Source: CF-13 sp036782775
GTDB lineage: Bacteria; Chloroflexota; Dormibacteria; CF-121
Length of the DNA: 64,000 nucleotides
Assembly (NCBI GenBank): GCA_036782775.1
Contig: DAIPYJ010000005.1
Coordinates: forward strand, 1 to 64,000
Direction of reading: 5' to 3'
Shown piece by piece: positions 8,068-15,996 of this stretch; position 1 is the stretch's first letter; the number at the start of each line of letters is the position of its first letter. The position numbers and the translations under genes are program-made. The notes below the pieces were generated by a model. It saw only the letters and a program-made list of their open reading frames with translations, was not told where the DNA came from and did no database searches.

Positions 8068-9135
8068 TCATCCCAGCCGCCGCTTGGCGTTCATCCGTTC
8101 AGTCGCGGCACGATTGATGACCCTCCTTTTGCGACGTTCCTCGAGTCGTAGCCGCGCATCGGCGCGGACTTCGATCGACCGCAGCTCGCGCTGGAGCTTC
8201 CGATAGCTGTCGTACCGGCGTTGATCCAACGTGCCGTCGGAGATCGCCAGCAGAACGGCGCAACCCGGTTCTTTCTGATGCTGGCAGTCGTTAAATCGGC
8301 AGACGAGGGCGAGCTCCTCGATATCCGAAAAGGCCTGGCCGAGCGCCTCTTCCCCCGCCCAAAGCTGGATTTCGCGCAGTCCTGGCGTGTCGATGATCAG
8401 CCCAGCCTGCGGGATCCGGATCAACTCGCGGTGGCTGGTGGTATGGCGGCCCTGACCGCTGGCATGCACGGCGCTCGTTCGCAACACCTCGTCGCCGATG
8501 AGGCGGTTGATCAAGGTCGACTTCCCGACTCCTGATGAGCCGATAATCACCCCTGTCCGTCCTGGTGGAAGGAGCTCGCGCACGGCGTCGATACCTTCCC
8601 CCAACAACCCGCTGACGCTCAAGATCGGCACGCCCGGCGCGACGGCATCGAGCTGCGCTTCATAGGTCAAGGCGTTCTCCAGGTCCGATTTAGTAAGGAG
8701 GATGACCGGCGACCCTCCGCTCTGGTAGGCCACCGTGAGCAGCCGCTCGATGCGGCGAAGGTTGAAGTCGGAACCAAGCGCCGTCGCCAGGAAGACGACG
8801 TCGACATTCGCCGCCAGGACCTGCTCATCGATCGAGCGGTCGGCCACTTTTCTACTGATTACCGTTCGGCGCGGCAGGAGCGCCTCGATCTGCGTTGAAT
8901 CCATACGCGGGCGAGTTGCTACCCAATCGCCGACGGCCAGCCGAGCGCGTACGTGAAGGTGGCTGGCTACCTGGGCTTCGACCGAGCCGTTGACGGTCTC
9001 CACCAGATATCGATGGCCGTAGTCGACGGCGATTCGAGCCGGCGCCAGGGTTGGATCGTTAAGCGATTCGAGCGCCGCCGCAAAGGATGGATTCCATCCC
9101 AGTTCGGCGAGCAGGTTGGGATCGGTTGATGACAC
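8068..9135 (-). CDS. rsgA: Ribosome small-subunit-dependent GTPase RsgA
   Basis: A 355-residue circularly permuted GTPase that checks late maturation of the 30S subunit. An N-terminal OB-fold region is followed by the permuted G motifs: G4 as TKSD (LLTKSDLEN), G1 as GSSGVGKSTLINRL, and G3 as DTPGLREIQLW. The C-terminal zinc knuckle is visible as CRFNDCQHQKEPGC. The start is GTG with GGGAGG about 6 bp upstream. It lies downstream of, and codirectional with, the sigma/F1-beta fusion gene, with a 182-bp gap. That gap shows no clear terminator. Length is typical of the family. Confidence 0.95.
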   Translation of the reverse strand: MSSTDPNLLAELGWNPSFAAALESLNDPTLAPARIAVDYGHRYLVETVNGSVEAQVASHLHVRARLAVGDWVATRPRMDSTQIEALLPRRTVISRKVADRSIDEQVLAANVDVVFLATALGSDFNLRRIERLLTVAYQSGGSPVILLTKSDLENALTYEAQLDAVAPGVPILSVSGLLGEGIDAVRELLPPGRTGVIIGSSGVGKSTLINRLIGDEVLRTSAVHASGQGRHTTSHRELIRIPQAGLIIDTPGLREIQLWAGEEALGQAFSDIEELALVCRFNDCQHQKEPGCAVLLAISDGTLDQRRYDSYRKLQRELRSIEVRADARLRLEERRKRRVINRAATERMNAKRRLG

Positions 9136-9317
9136 GGTGAACCTCCCGGAAATTGATCAAGGTCGGTGGGCAGCCGACGTCCACCGTCCGAGGAGGTTGT
9201 CGAGACGAGCTGGCTAGATCAGCTCCAGGGAGGTGGTCGCCGGGCAGACGCCAACCGCAGACTTCATTGCCACGCGAACCTCACCTCCGATTTGTGATGA
9301 TCGAGAGCCGCAGTCTA

Positions 9318-10664
9318 TCACGCTGGGGGGCGCGCGATGACACCGTCGAGCGTTCCACGCATGAGGAACGCATCCTCGGCCACCTGATCGTAAGCACCGC
9401 TGGCCAGTAAGGAGAAATCCTGGATCGTCCGTGTTCGTGGGACAAAGACGCCTGGTCGGTTCGTAAAACGTTCGGCGACGACGAATGGCTGAGACAGGAA
9501 ATTGCTGATTCGCCGCCCCTGAGCCCCGTCTGGGCCCCCACCATTACTGTTCGCGATTGCCTCTCGAACTCGTCGAGCGACTTCCGCGTGTTCCATCTCC
9601 ACGAGCCCATCCCGCAGTAACCGCGAGGACGAGCGGATCGGATCAACTGCCGGATAAATCCCGCGATCAATCAAATGTCGCGACATGTAGATCGTGACAT
9701 CCAAGCTTGGCTCCGCCTGCCGGCGGGCGGGCTCGGCCGCGTCGTCGAGCGCCACAAAGACGGCTGGAAGCCTCTCGCTCGTGTTTTCAGTCAGGCGCTG
9801 AACCAGCTCAGCCTCGTCCGGGTTGCGCACGAAGATGAATATGGGAAGGCTGGACTGCCGGCGCGCCAGGTTTCGGGTGAGCTCGTCGATGAGAACCAAC
9901 TTGCCAACGTGCATATCTCCGAAGACTCCGATCGATCCCCCTTCCGGGATCGGGCAGAGAAGGTCGAGAACCTTGATTCCGGTTTCAATCGGCCCGTTGG
10001 TCGATTGGCTCGCGCCCAGCTCGGCAAGGGTTTCCGGCAGCCGATCAGCGCGGACGCGAATGATCTCGCCGACTCGTTCGGCAAAGCTTCTCGGCAGCGC
10101 ACGGTGGGGCAGGATCGCTTTGATCATGGGCAGCAGTTCTCCTTTCAGTCGGCGTCGGGCAGCATGGAGGCGGCTATTGACGGTCGTCACCGGGAGGTCG
10201 ACGAGCGCTGCGACCTCCTTTTGCGTTCGATCCCTCAGGTAATAAAGGATGGTGATTTCCCGTTCGGTTATTGGCAATGAATCGATCGCCTCGAGAATCC
10301 GCCTCAGGTCTTCCCGCGACTCGAAGGTGACCAGGGGATCGAGATCGTGGCCGCCGTTGCCTTCTCCAAGCCGGGCATCCAGGCGGCGCTTGCGAAGCAC
10401 TCGGGCTCCGTGATGCCGGACGACCTGGCGCATCCAAGCCGGAAAGGCACTTGGCGCGCGCAAGCTGGACAGGTTCAGGTAAGCGGCCAGAAAGGCCTCC
10501 TGAACGGTGTCCTGCGCAAGTCCAAAATCACCCAGCATCGAAAGGGCGGTGGCGAACGCGATGTCCTGATAACGAAGCACCAGCTGAGTGAAGGCCGCCA
10601 CATCGCCCGCCTGCGCCTCTCTCACGAGGTGCGCGGTTGTCGCGAGTATCCCTGATGTTGGCAT
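9318..10664 (-). CDS. ECF sigma factor fused to a degenerate F1-ATPase beta-subunit-like domain
   Basis: A 448-residue fusion. Residues about 10-93 are sigma region 2 (VREAQAGDVAAFTQLVLRYQ, DTVQEAFLAAYLNL, FPAWMRQVVRHHG). Residues 120-175 are sigma region 4 (LPITEREITILYYLRDRTQK plus a helix-turn-helix). From 223 the sequence follows the F1 beta subunit: PIETGIKVLDLLCPIPEGG, a P-loop remnant GDMHVGKL (249-256) in place of GGAGVGKT, AVFVALDDAAEP, MSRHLIDRGIYPAVDP, then RRISNFLSQPFVVAERFTN and AYDQVAEDAFLM. The family's catalytic glutamate, Walker B and DELSEED segments are deleted. It is therefore unlikely to be a rotary ATPase subunit; a nucleotide-sensing or protein-binding regulator is inferred. 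An exported-protein gene is divergent from it. Confidence 0.85.
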   Translation of the reverse strand: MPTSGILATTAHLVREAQAGDVAAFTQLVLRYQDIAFATALSMLGDFGLAQDTVQEAFLAAYLNLSSLRAPSAFPAWMRQVVRHHGARVLRKRRLDARLGEGNGGHDLDPLVTFESREDLRRILEAIDSLPITEREITILYYLRDRTQKEVAALVDLPVTTVNSRLHAARRRLKGELLPMIKAILPHRALPRSFAERVGEIIRVRADRLPETLAELGASQSTNGPIETGIKVLDLLCPIPEGGSIGVFGDMHVGKLVLIDELTRNLARRQSSLPIFIFVRNPDEAELVQRLTENTSERLPAVFVALDDAAEPARRQAEPSLDVTIYMSRHLIDRGIYPAVDPIRSSSRLLRDGLVEMEHAEVARRVREAIANSNGGGPDGAQGRRISNFLSQPFVVAERFTNRPGVFVPRTRTIQDFSLLASGAYDQVAEDAFLMRGTLDGVIARPPA

Positions 10665-10723
10665 CCAGCTAAGAGTGCCAATCCGGGGGCCGGAGCTTGC
10701 GCCGCCATTACTACGGGCGGGTC

Positions 10724-10773
10724 TAAGAGCGCGTTGGCCTTGCGCATTATGTGCTAGGAGCGATACGCTCTTA
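10724..10773. promoter_or_regulatory. Inverted repeat TAAGAGCG...CGCTCTTA in divergent promoter region
   Basis: Eight-base arms at 10724-10731 and 10766-10773, 34 nt apart, sit between the sigma/F1-beta fusion gene and the divergent exported protein. A related AAGAGTG half-site is at about 10670. This is a candidate regulatory site, possibly a promoter element recognised by the fusion sigma factor. Its function is inferred. Confidence 0.4.
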
Positions 10774-10782
10774 TCGGACAGT

Positions 10783-10801
10783 CATGGAGTCATGTTCCAT
10801 G
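10783..10801. promoter_or_regulatory. Palindrome CATGGA-N7-TCCATG
   Basis: A perfect 6-bp inverted repeat with a 7-nt spacer, centred about 57 bp upstream of the exported-protein start codon. The size fits a dimeric repressor or activator operator. The regulator is unknown. Confidence 0.4.
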
Positions 10802-10848
10802 CAGGGAACCGCGATGGCGTTGGATTGCTCTTGTGGAGGAGTACGCAA

Positions 10849-11547
10849 ATGAAACGGGGAATCTTGGCGTTCGTAGTTACTTGTATCGGCGGCCTATCAC
10901 TCGCAGTTCCCATCGCGGTATCGGCAGACGGTCTTCAGGCGGCCTCCTTTGCGTGCAACGATGGCACTCAACTCGCCCTGAGTCTGGACCTGGCGACATT
11001 CAACAGCTTGTCCCTGTCCACGACTGCCATCTCGACCTATCCGACGGACTTGGCTTGCAGCCTAGCTGTTGCCGATCCAAGTCTTACTCAGTCAGACCCA
11101 TCCGGGGGACAGCACGACTTCGCGGTTGGCGGAGTTCAATATTTAGGCCCCTGTTCATCGCCGATAAATCTGTCTTTTAGCGGTCACGTTGACAACGAAC
11201 AGACCACAGCCGGTGTCGGCGGGACCATCAATCAATCCATTCCAGAACCTGGCGATCTGGCGGGAACTCAGTGTGAGGGCAAATTCAAGGCGGTCGTGAC
11301 TTGCGTCTCCGTCGAGGGCAATCAGGCGCAGCTGAAGGGAATCGTGACCGCGGCGACCGGCGTCTATGAAACGTTGTTGAACGATACCACCACTCTAGAC
11401 GTCAACGATAATGGCAATACTCAAACCGACACCATCGGCCAATCGTTCGGTGGCGATCCGTATACGTGCCAGGCGGAAATCAGCTACAACGCGATTCTGA
11501 TCAACGGACACATAACTGTGCACGACGCCGACGTAGCCACGACCTAA
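10849..11547 (+). CDS. Exported protein of unknown function
   Basis: A 232-residue protein, not recognised. It begins with a clear Sec signal peptide (MKRGILAFVVTCIGGLSLAV...SADG) and has no further membrane segment, so it is predicted to be secreted or surface-associated. The mature part is rich in Ser, Thr, Asn and Gly. It contains six spaced cysteines that could form disulfides, and has predicted beta character. The start has GGAGGA 8 bp upstream. It is divergent from the sigma/F1-beta fusion and behind two inverted repeats, so it is a good candidate target of that regulator. A strong hairpin follows. Confidence 0.75.
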   Translation: MKRGILAFVVTCIGGLSLAVPIAVSADGLQAASFACNDGTQLALSLDLATFNSLSLSTTAISTYPTDLACSLAVADPSLTQSDPSGGQHDFAVGGVQYLGPCSSPINLSFSGHVDNEQTTAGVGGTINQSIPEPGDLAGTQCEGKFKAVVTCVSVEGNQAQLKGIVTAATGVYETLLNDTTTLDVNDNGNTQTDTIGQSFGGDPYTCQAEISYNAILINGHITVHDADVATT

Positions 11548-11570
11548 TCCTCCGCCCAAACTGAAAACAC

Positions 11571-11593
11571 GGGGAGCGGCAATACCGCTCCCC
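11571..11593. terminator. Bidirectional hairpin terminator
   Basis: Perfect 9-bp stem GGGGAGCGG/CCGCTCCCC with loop CAATA, between convergent genes. On the minus strand it is followed by a T-containing tract (GTGTTTTCAG), so it best serves the LLM oxidoreductase operon. It can also stop the exported-protein transcript. Confidence 0.75.
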
Positions 11594-11630
11594 GGAATCC
11601 CTCTCGTGACGACGAAGTCATCCCTATCGC

Positions 11631-12506
11631 TTACAGAATAAGGGGCGCCAGGCGGCGGAGATGGTCAACCGGCGCGATGTCGGGGGTTGCCGTCAGCACT
11701 TGAACCGCAAGGTGATCGGCGCCCGCGTCGAGGTGCCCACGTACCGATTCCGCAATCTTGTCAGCATTGCCCCATGCCACCATGGCGTCGAATAGTCGAT
11801 CGCTTCCAGGCGGCTTCAAGTCCTCAGCCGCCCATCCGAGACGTTCGAGATTTCGTCGGTAATTGTCGAGGCCCAGGTAGGTCTTCATGTATCGATCCCC
11901 CGCCTCGCGAGCCTTCCCGCGATCATCAGCAAAGACGACGGCCGCTTCAGGCGCCAAGACGCGATCATTGCCGAGGATCTTCCGAGCCTCGCGGGTGTGC
12001 TCAACTGGCACAAAGTAAGGATGCGCCCCGTAGCTTCGATCGCGGGCCAGTTCCATCATTTTCGGCCCGAGGGCGGCGAGCAAGATCGGGGGCATCTCGG
12101 TGGCGACCTTGAGCCGCCAGGCGGCCTTTTCCATTGCCTCGAGGTACTCCCGCATGGTCGTCACCGGCCGGTCGTATTGATGTCCGCGGCTGCCAACCAT
12201 CGGGGCATGGCTAACGCCGATTCCGAGCACAAACCGATTTCCCCAGGCCTCGTTCAAGCTGCGCGCGCCGTTGACCATTGCCATCGGGTCGCGCGCGTAG
12301 ATATTGGCGATGCCGGTCGCGACGGTTGCCTTGCTGGTGGCGGAGAGGATGAGCGCCGAGGCCGCGATCGCCTCACGGCCGATTGCCTCACCGATCCAGA
12401 TCGTCCCGTAGCCGATGGCCTCGATTTCCGCGACGGCGCGGCGCAGCTGCTGCGCCGGAAGGTTGGCCATCGAGCCCAGCCAGACCCCGGCCCGACCCAG
12501 ATTCAG
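11631..12506 (-). CDS. LLM-class (probably F420-dependent) oxidoreductase
   Basis: Luciferase-like TIM-barrel flavin/F420 oxidoreductase, about 291 residues. Seen: EAIGYGTIWIGEAIGREA, ATGIANIYARDPMAMVNGARSL, FVLGIGVSHAPMV and the C-terminal GADHLAVQVL. The family normally begins with an LGRxGVW strand, and that strand (LNLGRAGVWLGS) is encoded just upstream of the first ATG at 12470. The likely start is therefore CTG at 12506, overlapping the dienelactone hydrolase stop as CTGA. The substrate is unknown. If CTG is not used, translation from 12470 would lose the first barrel strand. The two genes form an operon that ends at the hairpin near 11580. Confidence 0.82.
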   Translation of the reverse strand: MNLGRAGVWLGSMANLPAQQLRRAVAEIEAIGYGTIWIGEAIGREAIAASALILSATSKATVATGIANIYARDPMAMVNGARSLNEAWGNRFVLGIGVSHAPMVGSRGHQYDRPVTTMREYLEAMEKAAWRLKVATEMPPILLAALGPKMMELARDRSYGAHPYFVPVEHTREARKILGNDRVLAPEAAVVFADDRGKAREAGDRYMKTYLGLDNYRRNLERLGWAAEDLKPPGSDRLFDAMVAWGNADKIAESVRGHLDAGADHLAVQVLTATPDIAPVDHLRRLAPLIL

Positions 12507-13270
12507 GCGCGGACCGGCTGCCGTGTGTGCTCCTTGATGAACATCAGCATCTGTCGCCAGGCGTCGTCCGAGGCGTCTTTGTGCTGCTCGAAGCTGCGAT
12601 CGAAGAATGAATGCGGCGCTCCCGGATAGACGACCGTTTTGTGCGGAACCTTCGCCTCGGTTAACTCTCGGTCAAATTGGGCGTTGTCCTCGGGCGTGGT
12701 GGCCTGGTCGGCGCCGGCGACCAGCAGCAGCAAGGGCGCCGTCATCTTCGAGATGACATCCCTGGCTCGCTCGGGCCTGCCGTAAAAGCCAATGGCGCCC
12801 GCTAATCCGGGCTGCTCAGCCGACTGACGCCAGGATGCGGAACCGCCGAAGCAAAAGCCAACCGTGAAAACCGAACCCGGGGAACCGCCTTCCTTGGAGC
12901 GCAGGTACTCAACAGCAGCGGCCACGTCGTTGGTCATCCCTTCGTTGGTCGCCTGGCGGATAGCCGACATGAAGTCAAAATTCCCGGGCCGCGGATGAGG
13001 GACGCCGTGGCGGGTCATGTAATCGATCGCGACCGCATCGATGCCGCTCTGGGCGAAGCGCCGGGTCAACTCCTGGTAGAAGGGCGCCAGGCCGCGCGGG
13101 TCCGGAATGATCACGATTCCGGCTCCGGTTGGTTGAGCAGCGCGTACCGCGAAAGCCTTGACGGTCTTGCCGTCGGCGGTCTTAAGATCGAACTCGGTCT
13201 CATCGGATGAACCCCCCATGATCGGCGGCAGCGGCGGTCGGGCGTCAATTGGGAAGCACATACCGACCAT
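12503..13270 (-). CDS. Dienelactone hydrolase family protein
   Basis: A 255-residue alpha/beta hydrolase. The Cys nucleophile is in GFCFGGSAS, the Asp in VAGADQATTPEDN and the His in YPGAPHSFFDR, giving the Cys-Asp-His triad of dienelactone hydrolases. An N-terminal beta segment (TEFDLKTADGKTVKAFAV) precedes IVIIPDPRGL. It probably hydrolyses carboxyl esters or lactones in the cytoplasm; the exact substrate is unknown. It is the first gene of an operon with the downstream LLM oxidoreductase, joined by the CTGA overlap. The start could be 13270 or the in-frame ATG 9 nt further in. Confidence 0.88.
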   Translation of the reverse strand: MVGMCFPIDARPPLPPIMGGSSDETEFDLKTADGKTVKAFAVRAAQPTGAGIVIIPDPRGLAPFYQELTRRFAQSGIDAVAIDYMTRHGVPHPRPGNFDFMSAIRQATNEGMTNDVAAAVEYLRSKEGGSPGSVFTVGFCFGGSASWRQSAEQPGLAGAIGFYGRPERARDVISKMTAPLLLLVAGADQATTPEDNAQFDRELTEAKVPHKTVVYPGAPHSFFDRSFEQHKDASDDAWRQMLMFIKEHTRQPVRA

Positions 13271-13341
13271 TCTGGGCTTTCCATCCTTATGGCGAGTGCT
13301 TATGATGGGGAGACTGATCAGCCGGCTGGGGGGTTTTTGAG

Positions 13342-15324
13342 ATGGCCATCGGCGTAAAAGCGCCGCCTACGACCACCGCTCGGGATAGCCGCTCGCCTGT
13401 TCTCGTCGCCATGGCCGACACCTTCATCGGCGGCATGGGCCATCCGGGATCGCCGATCCGGGTCGCCGGCTCGATGGAGGAAACCTTCGCCCGCCTGCCC
13501 TCCGCCAAAGACCGTCGGCAGCTGGGGCTCGTCGTCCGGGTGCTGGGCTCCCGGCTCGGGTGCCTCCTGCTCACCGGTAGCGCCATCCCATTCCAGCGTC
13601 GCGATCGAGAAGCGCGCGTAGCAGCGATGGCCGCATGGTCGACCAGCCGAGTTACGATTCGCCGCCAGCTCTTCCAGGTCTTCAAGAGGCTCTCCCTGCT
13701 GGCCTTCCTGGGTGACACGGACGATGACGGCACGAACCCGGTCTGGCCAGAAATCGGCTATCCGGGTCCGATCTCGTCGCCGCCCTCCGTTCCCAAACCC
13801 ATCCGGACGACGCTGCTCGATGGCGATACAACGCTCAACTGCGATGCCGTCGTCGTGGGATCGGGCGCCGGCGGCGGGGTCGTCGCGGGGGAGCTTGCCG
13901 CTGCAGGCAAGGACGTCATCGTGCTCGAGGAAGGCGGCTACTACAACGAGGCTGACTTCAACCAGGTCGAGCTCGCCATGATGCAGAAGCTCTATTTTCA
14001 GGGCGGATTCGCTGCCACCTCGGATGCGGCGATCGCCATCGTCGCCGGTGGTTGCCTCGGCGGTGGCACGGTCGTCAACTACAGCACCAGCTTCCGGACT
14101 CCCGATTGGCAGCGCCTGGAGTGGGCGACCAGCTACGGCCTTCCGGGATTCATGAGCGAGGAGTACACCGCGTCACTCGATTCGGTTTGCGGCCGACTCG
14201 GCGTCAACCGCGAACAGACCGCCGTGCCGCCGCGGGAGCGGGTCCTAGTGCGAGGGCTGCAGCGGCTCGGCTGGCACGTCGATCGCATGCCGCGCAACGT
14301 CCAGGGCTGTACGCAGGATGCAGCCTGCGGGTATTGCGGGCTCGGCTGCCAGTCCGGTGCCAAACAGTCGACGCTGCGCACCTATCTCCTCGATGCCTAC
14401 CGCCGGCGCGCGCGCATCATCGTCAATTGCAAAGTCGACCGCGTCCTGGTCGAGGATGGCCATGCGGTCGGCGTCCGTGCCACCGTTCGACAAGAGGGGA
14501 TGCCGGCCTGGACGCTGATCGTGCGAAGCCGCGCCGTGGTCGCGGCTGGCGGCGCCATCGGAACACCCGCGCTTCTTCAGCGGTCTGGCCTACGCAACCG
14601 GAACATCGGTCGCGGGCTGCGCCTTCACCCCGGCACGGCGATCGTCGGGATCTTCGAGGAGGAGCTGCGTCCGTGGCAGGGCACCATGCAGGCGATCTTC
14701 AGCGACCAGTTCACCGATCTCGACGGGAAGCACCATGGGACCAAGCTCGAGTCAGGGCCCATGCATCCCGCGATTCTGGCGCTGGTCGTGCCCTGGCGAA
14801 ACGCCAGCCATTACCGCCGGCTGATGAACAGCCTGCCACACATGTCGGTGCTCGCGCCATTGGTGCGGGATCACGGCGGCGGCCGAGTGAAGGCCGTCGA
14901 CGGCACCGCCCGCGTCGATTACCGGATGACGGAGCCCGACATCTCGGACCTGCGCCGCGGCATCGAGGCGAGCGTGCGAATCATGGAGGCGGGTGGCGCC
15001 AGGGAAGTCTTCACCAGCCAGTCGCCGTTTGTCTCGTACCGTCCGGGGCAGCGGGGCGGCATCGAGGCGTTCATGGACGAAGTCGATCGCGCCGGGTATG
15101 GCCCTGGCCAGATGAGCTACCTCAGCGCGCACCAGATGGGCTCCTGCCGGATGGGCCCCGATCCAGCGAGCTCAGCCATTGGGCCGGATCACCAGTCGCA
15201 CGAGGTCGAGGGCCTGTTCGTGGCGGACGCGAGCGCCTTTCCGACCGCGCTGGGCAGCAACCCCATGATCACGATCATGGCGATGGCGCACCGCGCTTCC
15301 GGATTCATCGCCGCCAGCTGCTAG
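13342..15324 (+). CDS. GMC-family FAD oxidoreductase with Cys cluster (paralog 2)
   Basis: A 660-residue paralog of the 4.8-kb GMC enzyme with the same layout. A helical N-terminal domain (1-150, FQVFKRLSLLAFLGDTD) is followed by the FAD motif AVVVGSGAGGGVVAGELA and a cysteine cluster C323, C329, C332, C336 (CGYCGLGC preceded by GCTQDAA). GAKQSTLRTYL and the C-terminal catalytic SAHQMGSCRMG...VADASAFPTALGSNPM follow. The presumed activity is oxidation of a hydrophobic alcohol with an unidentified electron acceptor. It stands alone, 72 bp from the divergent dienelactone hydrolase, with a clean ATG start. Confidence 0.9.
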   Translation: MAIGVKAPPTTTARDSRSPVLVAMADTFIGGMGHPGSPIRVAGSMEETFARLPSAKDRRQLGLVVRVLGSRLGCLLLTGSAIPFQRRDREARVAAMAAWSTSRVTIRRQLFQVFKRLSLLAFLGDTDDDGTNPVWPEIGYPGPISSPPSVPKPIRTTLLDGDTTLNCDAVVVGSGAGGGVVAGELAAAGKDVIVLEEGGYYNEADFNQVELAMMQKLYFQGGFAATSDAAIAIVAGGCLGGGTVVNYSTSFRTPDWQRLEWATSYGLPGFMSEEYTASLDSVCGRLGVNREQTAVPPRERVLVRGLQRLGWHVDRMPRNVQGCTQDAACGYCGLGCQSGAKQSTLRTYLLDAYRRRARIIVNCKVDRVLVEDGHAVGVRATVRQEGMPAWTLIVRSRAVVAAGGAIGTPALLQRSGLRNRNIGRGLRLHPGTAIVGIFEEELRPWQGTMQAIFSDQFTDLDGKHHGTKLESGPMHPAILALVVPWRNASHYRRLMNSLPHMSVLAPLVRDHGGGRVKAVDGTARVDYRMTEPDISDLRRGIEASVRIMEAGGAREVFTSQSPFVSYRPGQRGGIEAFMDEVDRAGYGPGQMSYLSAHQMGSCRMGPDPASSAIGPDHQSHEVEGLFVADASAFPTALGSNPMITIMAMAHRASGFIAASC

Positions 15325-15330
15325 CGTCCA

Positions 15331-15336
15331 TATACT
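15331..15336 (+). promoter_or_regulatory. Putative -10 box for a leaderless transcript
   Basis: TATACT is placed 6 nt before the ATG at 15343 with no Shine-Dalgarno sequence in between. Inferred promoter. Confidence 0.5.
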
Positions 15337-15342
15337 GGCCTG

Positions 15343-15996
15343 ATGGCAGGGCAGTGGCTGCCGTTGTTTCCGCTCAACGTGGTGCTCTTTCCGCACATGC
15401 CCTTGCCGCTGCACATTTTCGAGCCGCGCTACCGCCAGATGCTGGCCGATTGCCTCGAGGAGGGTCATAGTTTTGGCGTGGTCGCAATCCGAGAAGGCCA
15501 GGAGATGGGTCCAGCCGTCCCGTTCGAGGTAGGCACGCTGGCCAAGATCATGCGGATCGACCGGCTCGACGACGGTCGGGTGAATCTGCTGGTCACGGGA
15601 GCATCCCGCTTCGAGATCCTCGAAACGGCCAGCGACCGGCCGTATCTCCGCGGGCGGATTCGCATCATGCTCGAGGCCGGCGATGAGCTCGAGGACACAG
15701 CGGGATTGAGCGAAAGCACGGCCCTCGCCTTTCGGGAGTACTCAAAGCTCGTGCATGAGTTGGTCGGACAGGCGGCCGACGAGCCGGAGCCGCCGATTGA
15801 ACCCGAGCTCCTTTCCTATCTGATTGCGGCGGCGCTGAACCTCCAGGTGCCGGAGAAGCAACAACTGCTGGCCACTCCCCGCACCGATGAGCGCTTGAAG
15901 CAAGAGTTGCGGCTGCTGCGCAAGGAGATCGTGCTGCTCAAGCAGATGGTGGCGCACGCCGCCGTCGCGGGAAAGGCGCGAACCTCGCTTAACTAG
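15343..15996 (+). CDS. LON substrate-binding domain protein
   Basis: A 217-residue protein made of the N-terminal (LAN/LON) domain of Lon protease without ATPase or peptidase domains. Seen: LPLFPLNVVLFPHMPLPLHIFEPRYRQML, FGVVAIREGQE, GTLAKIMRIDRLDDGRVNLLVTGASRFEI, and a helical tail with coiled-coil character (residues 180-210, KQELRLLRKEIVLLKQM). Stand-alone versions are widespread and poorly characterised, probably recognising unfolded or specific proteins. Its stop overlaps the convergent AMIN-protein gene by 8 bp. Transcription is probably leaderless from the TATACT box. Confidence 0.9.
   Translation: MAGQWLPLFPLNVVLFPHMPLPLHIFEPRYRQMLADCLEEGHSFGVVAIREGQEMGPAVPFEVGTLAKIMRIDRLDDGRVNLLVTGASRFEILETASDRPYLRGRIRIMLEAGDELEDTAGLSESTALAFREYSKLVHELVGQAADEPEPPIEPELLSYLIAAALNLQVPEKQQLLATPRTDERLKQELRLLRKEIVLLKQMVAHAAVAGKARTSLN

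Noticed and set aside
13310..13341. CAGCCGGCTG followed by GGGGGGTTTTTGAG, looking like a terminator
   Set aside because: It lies between two divergent genes, so no transcript is expected to end there; the stem is a short self-palindrome without a real loop.
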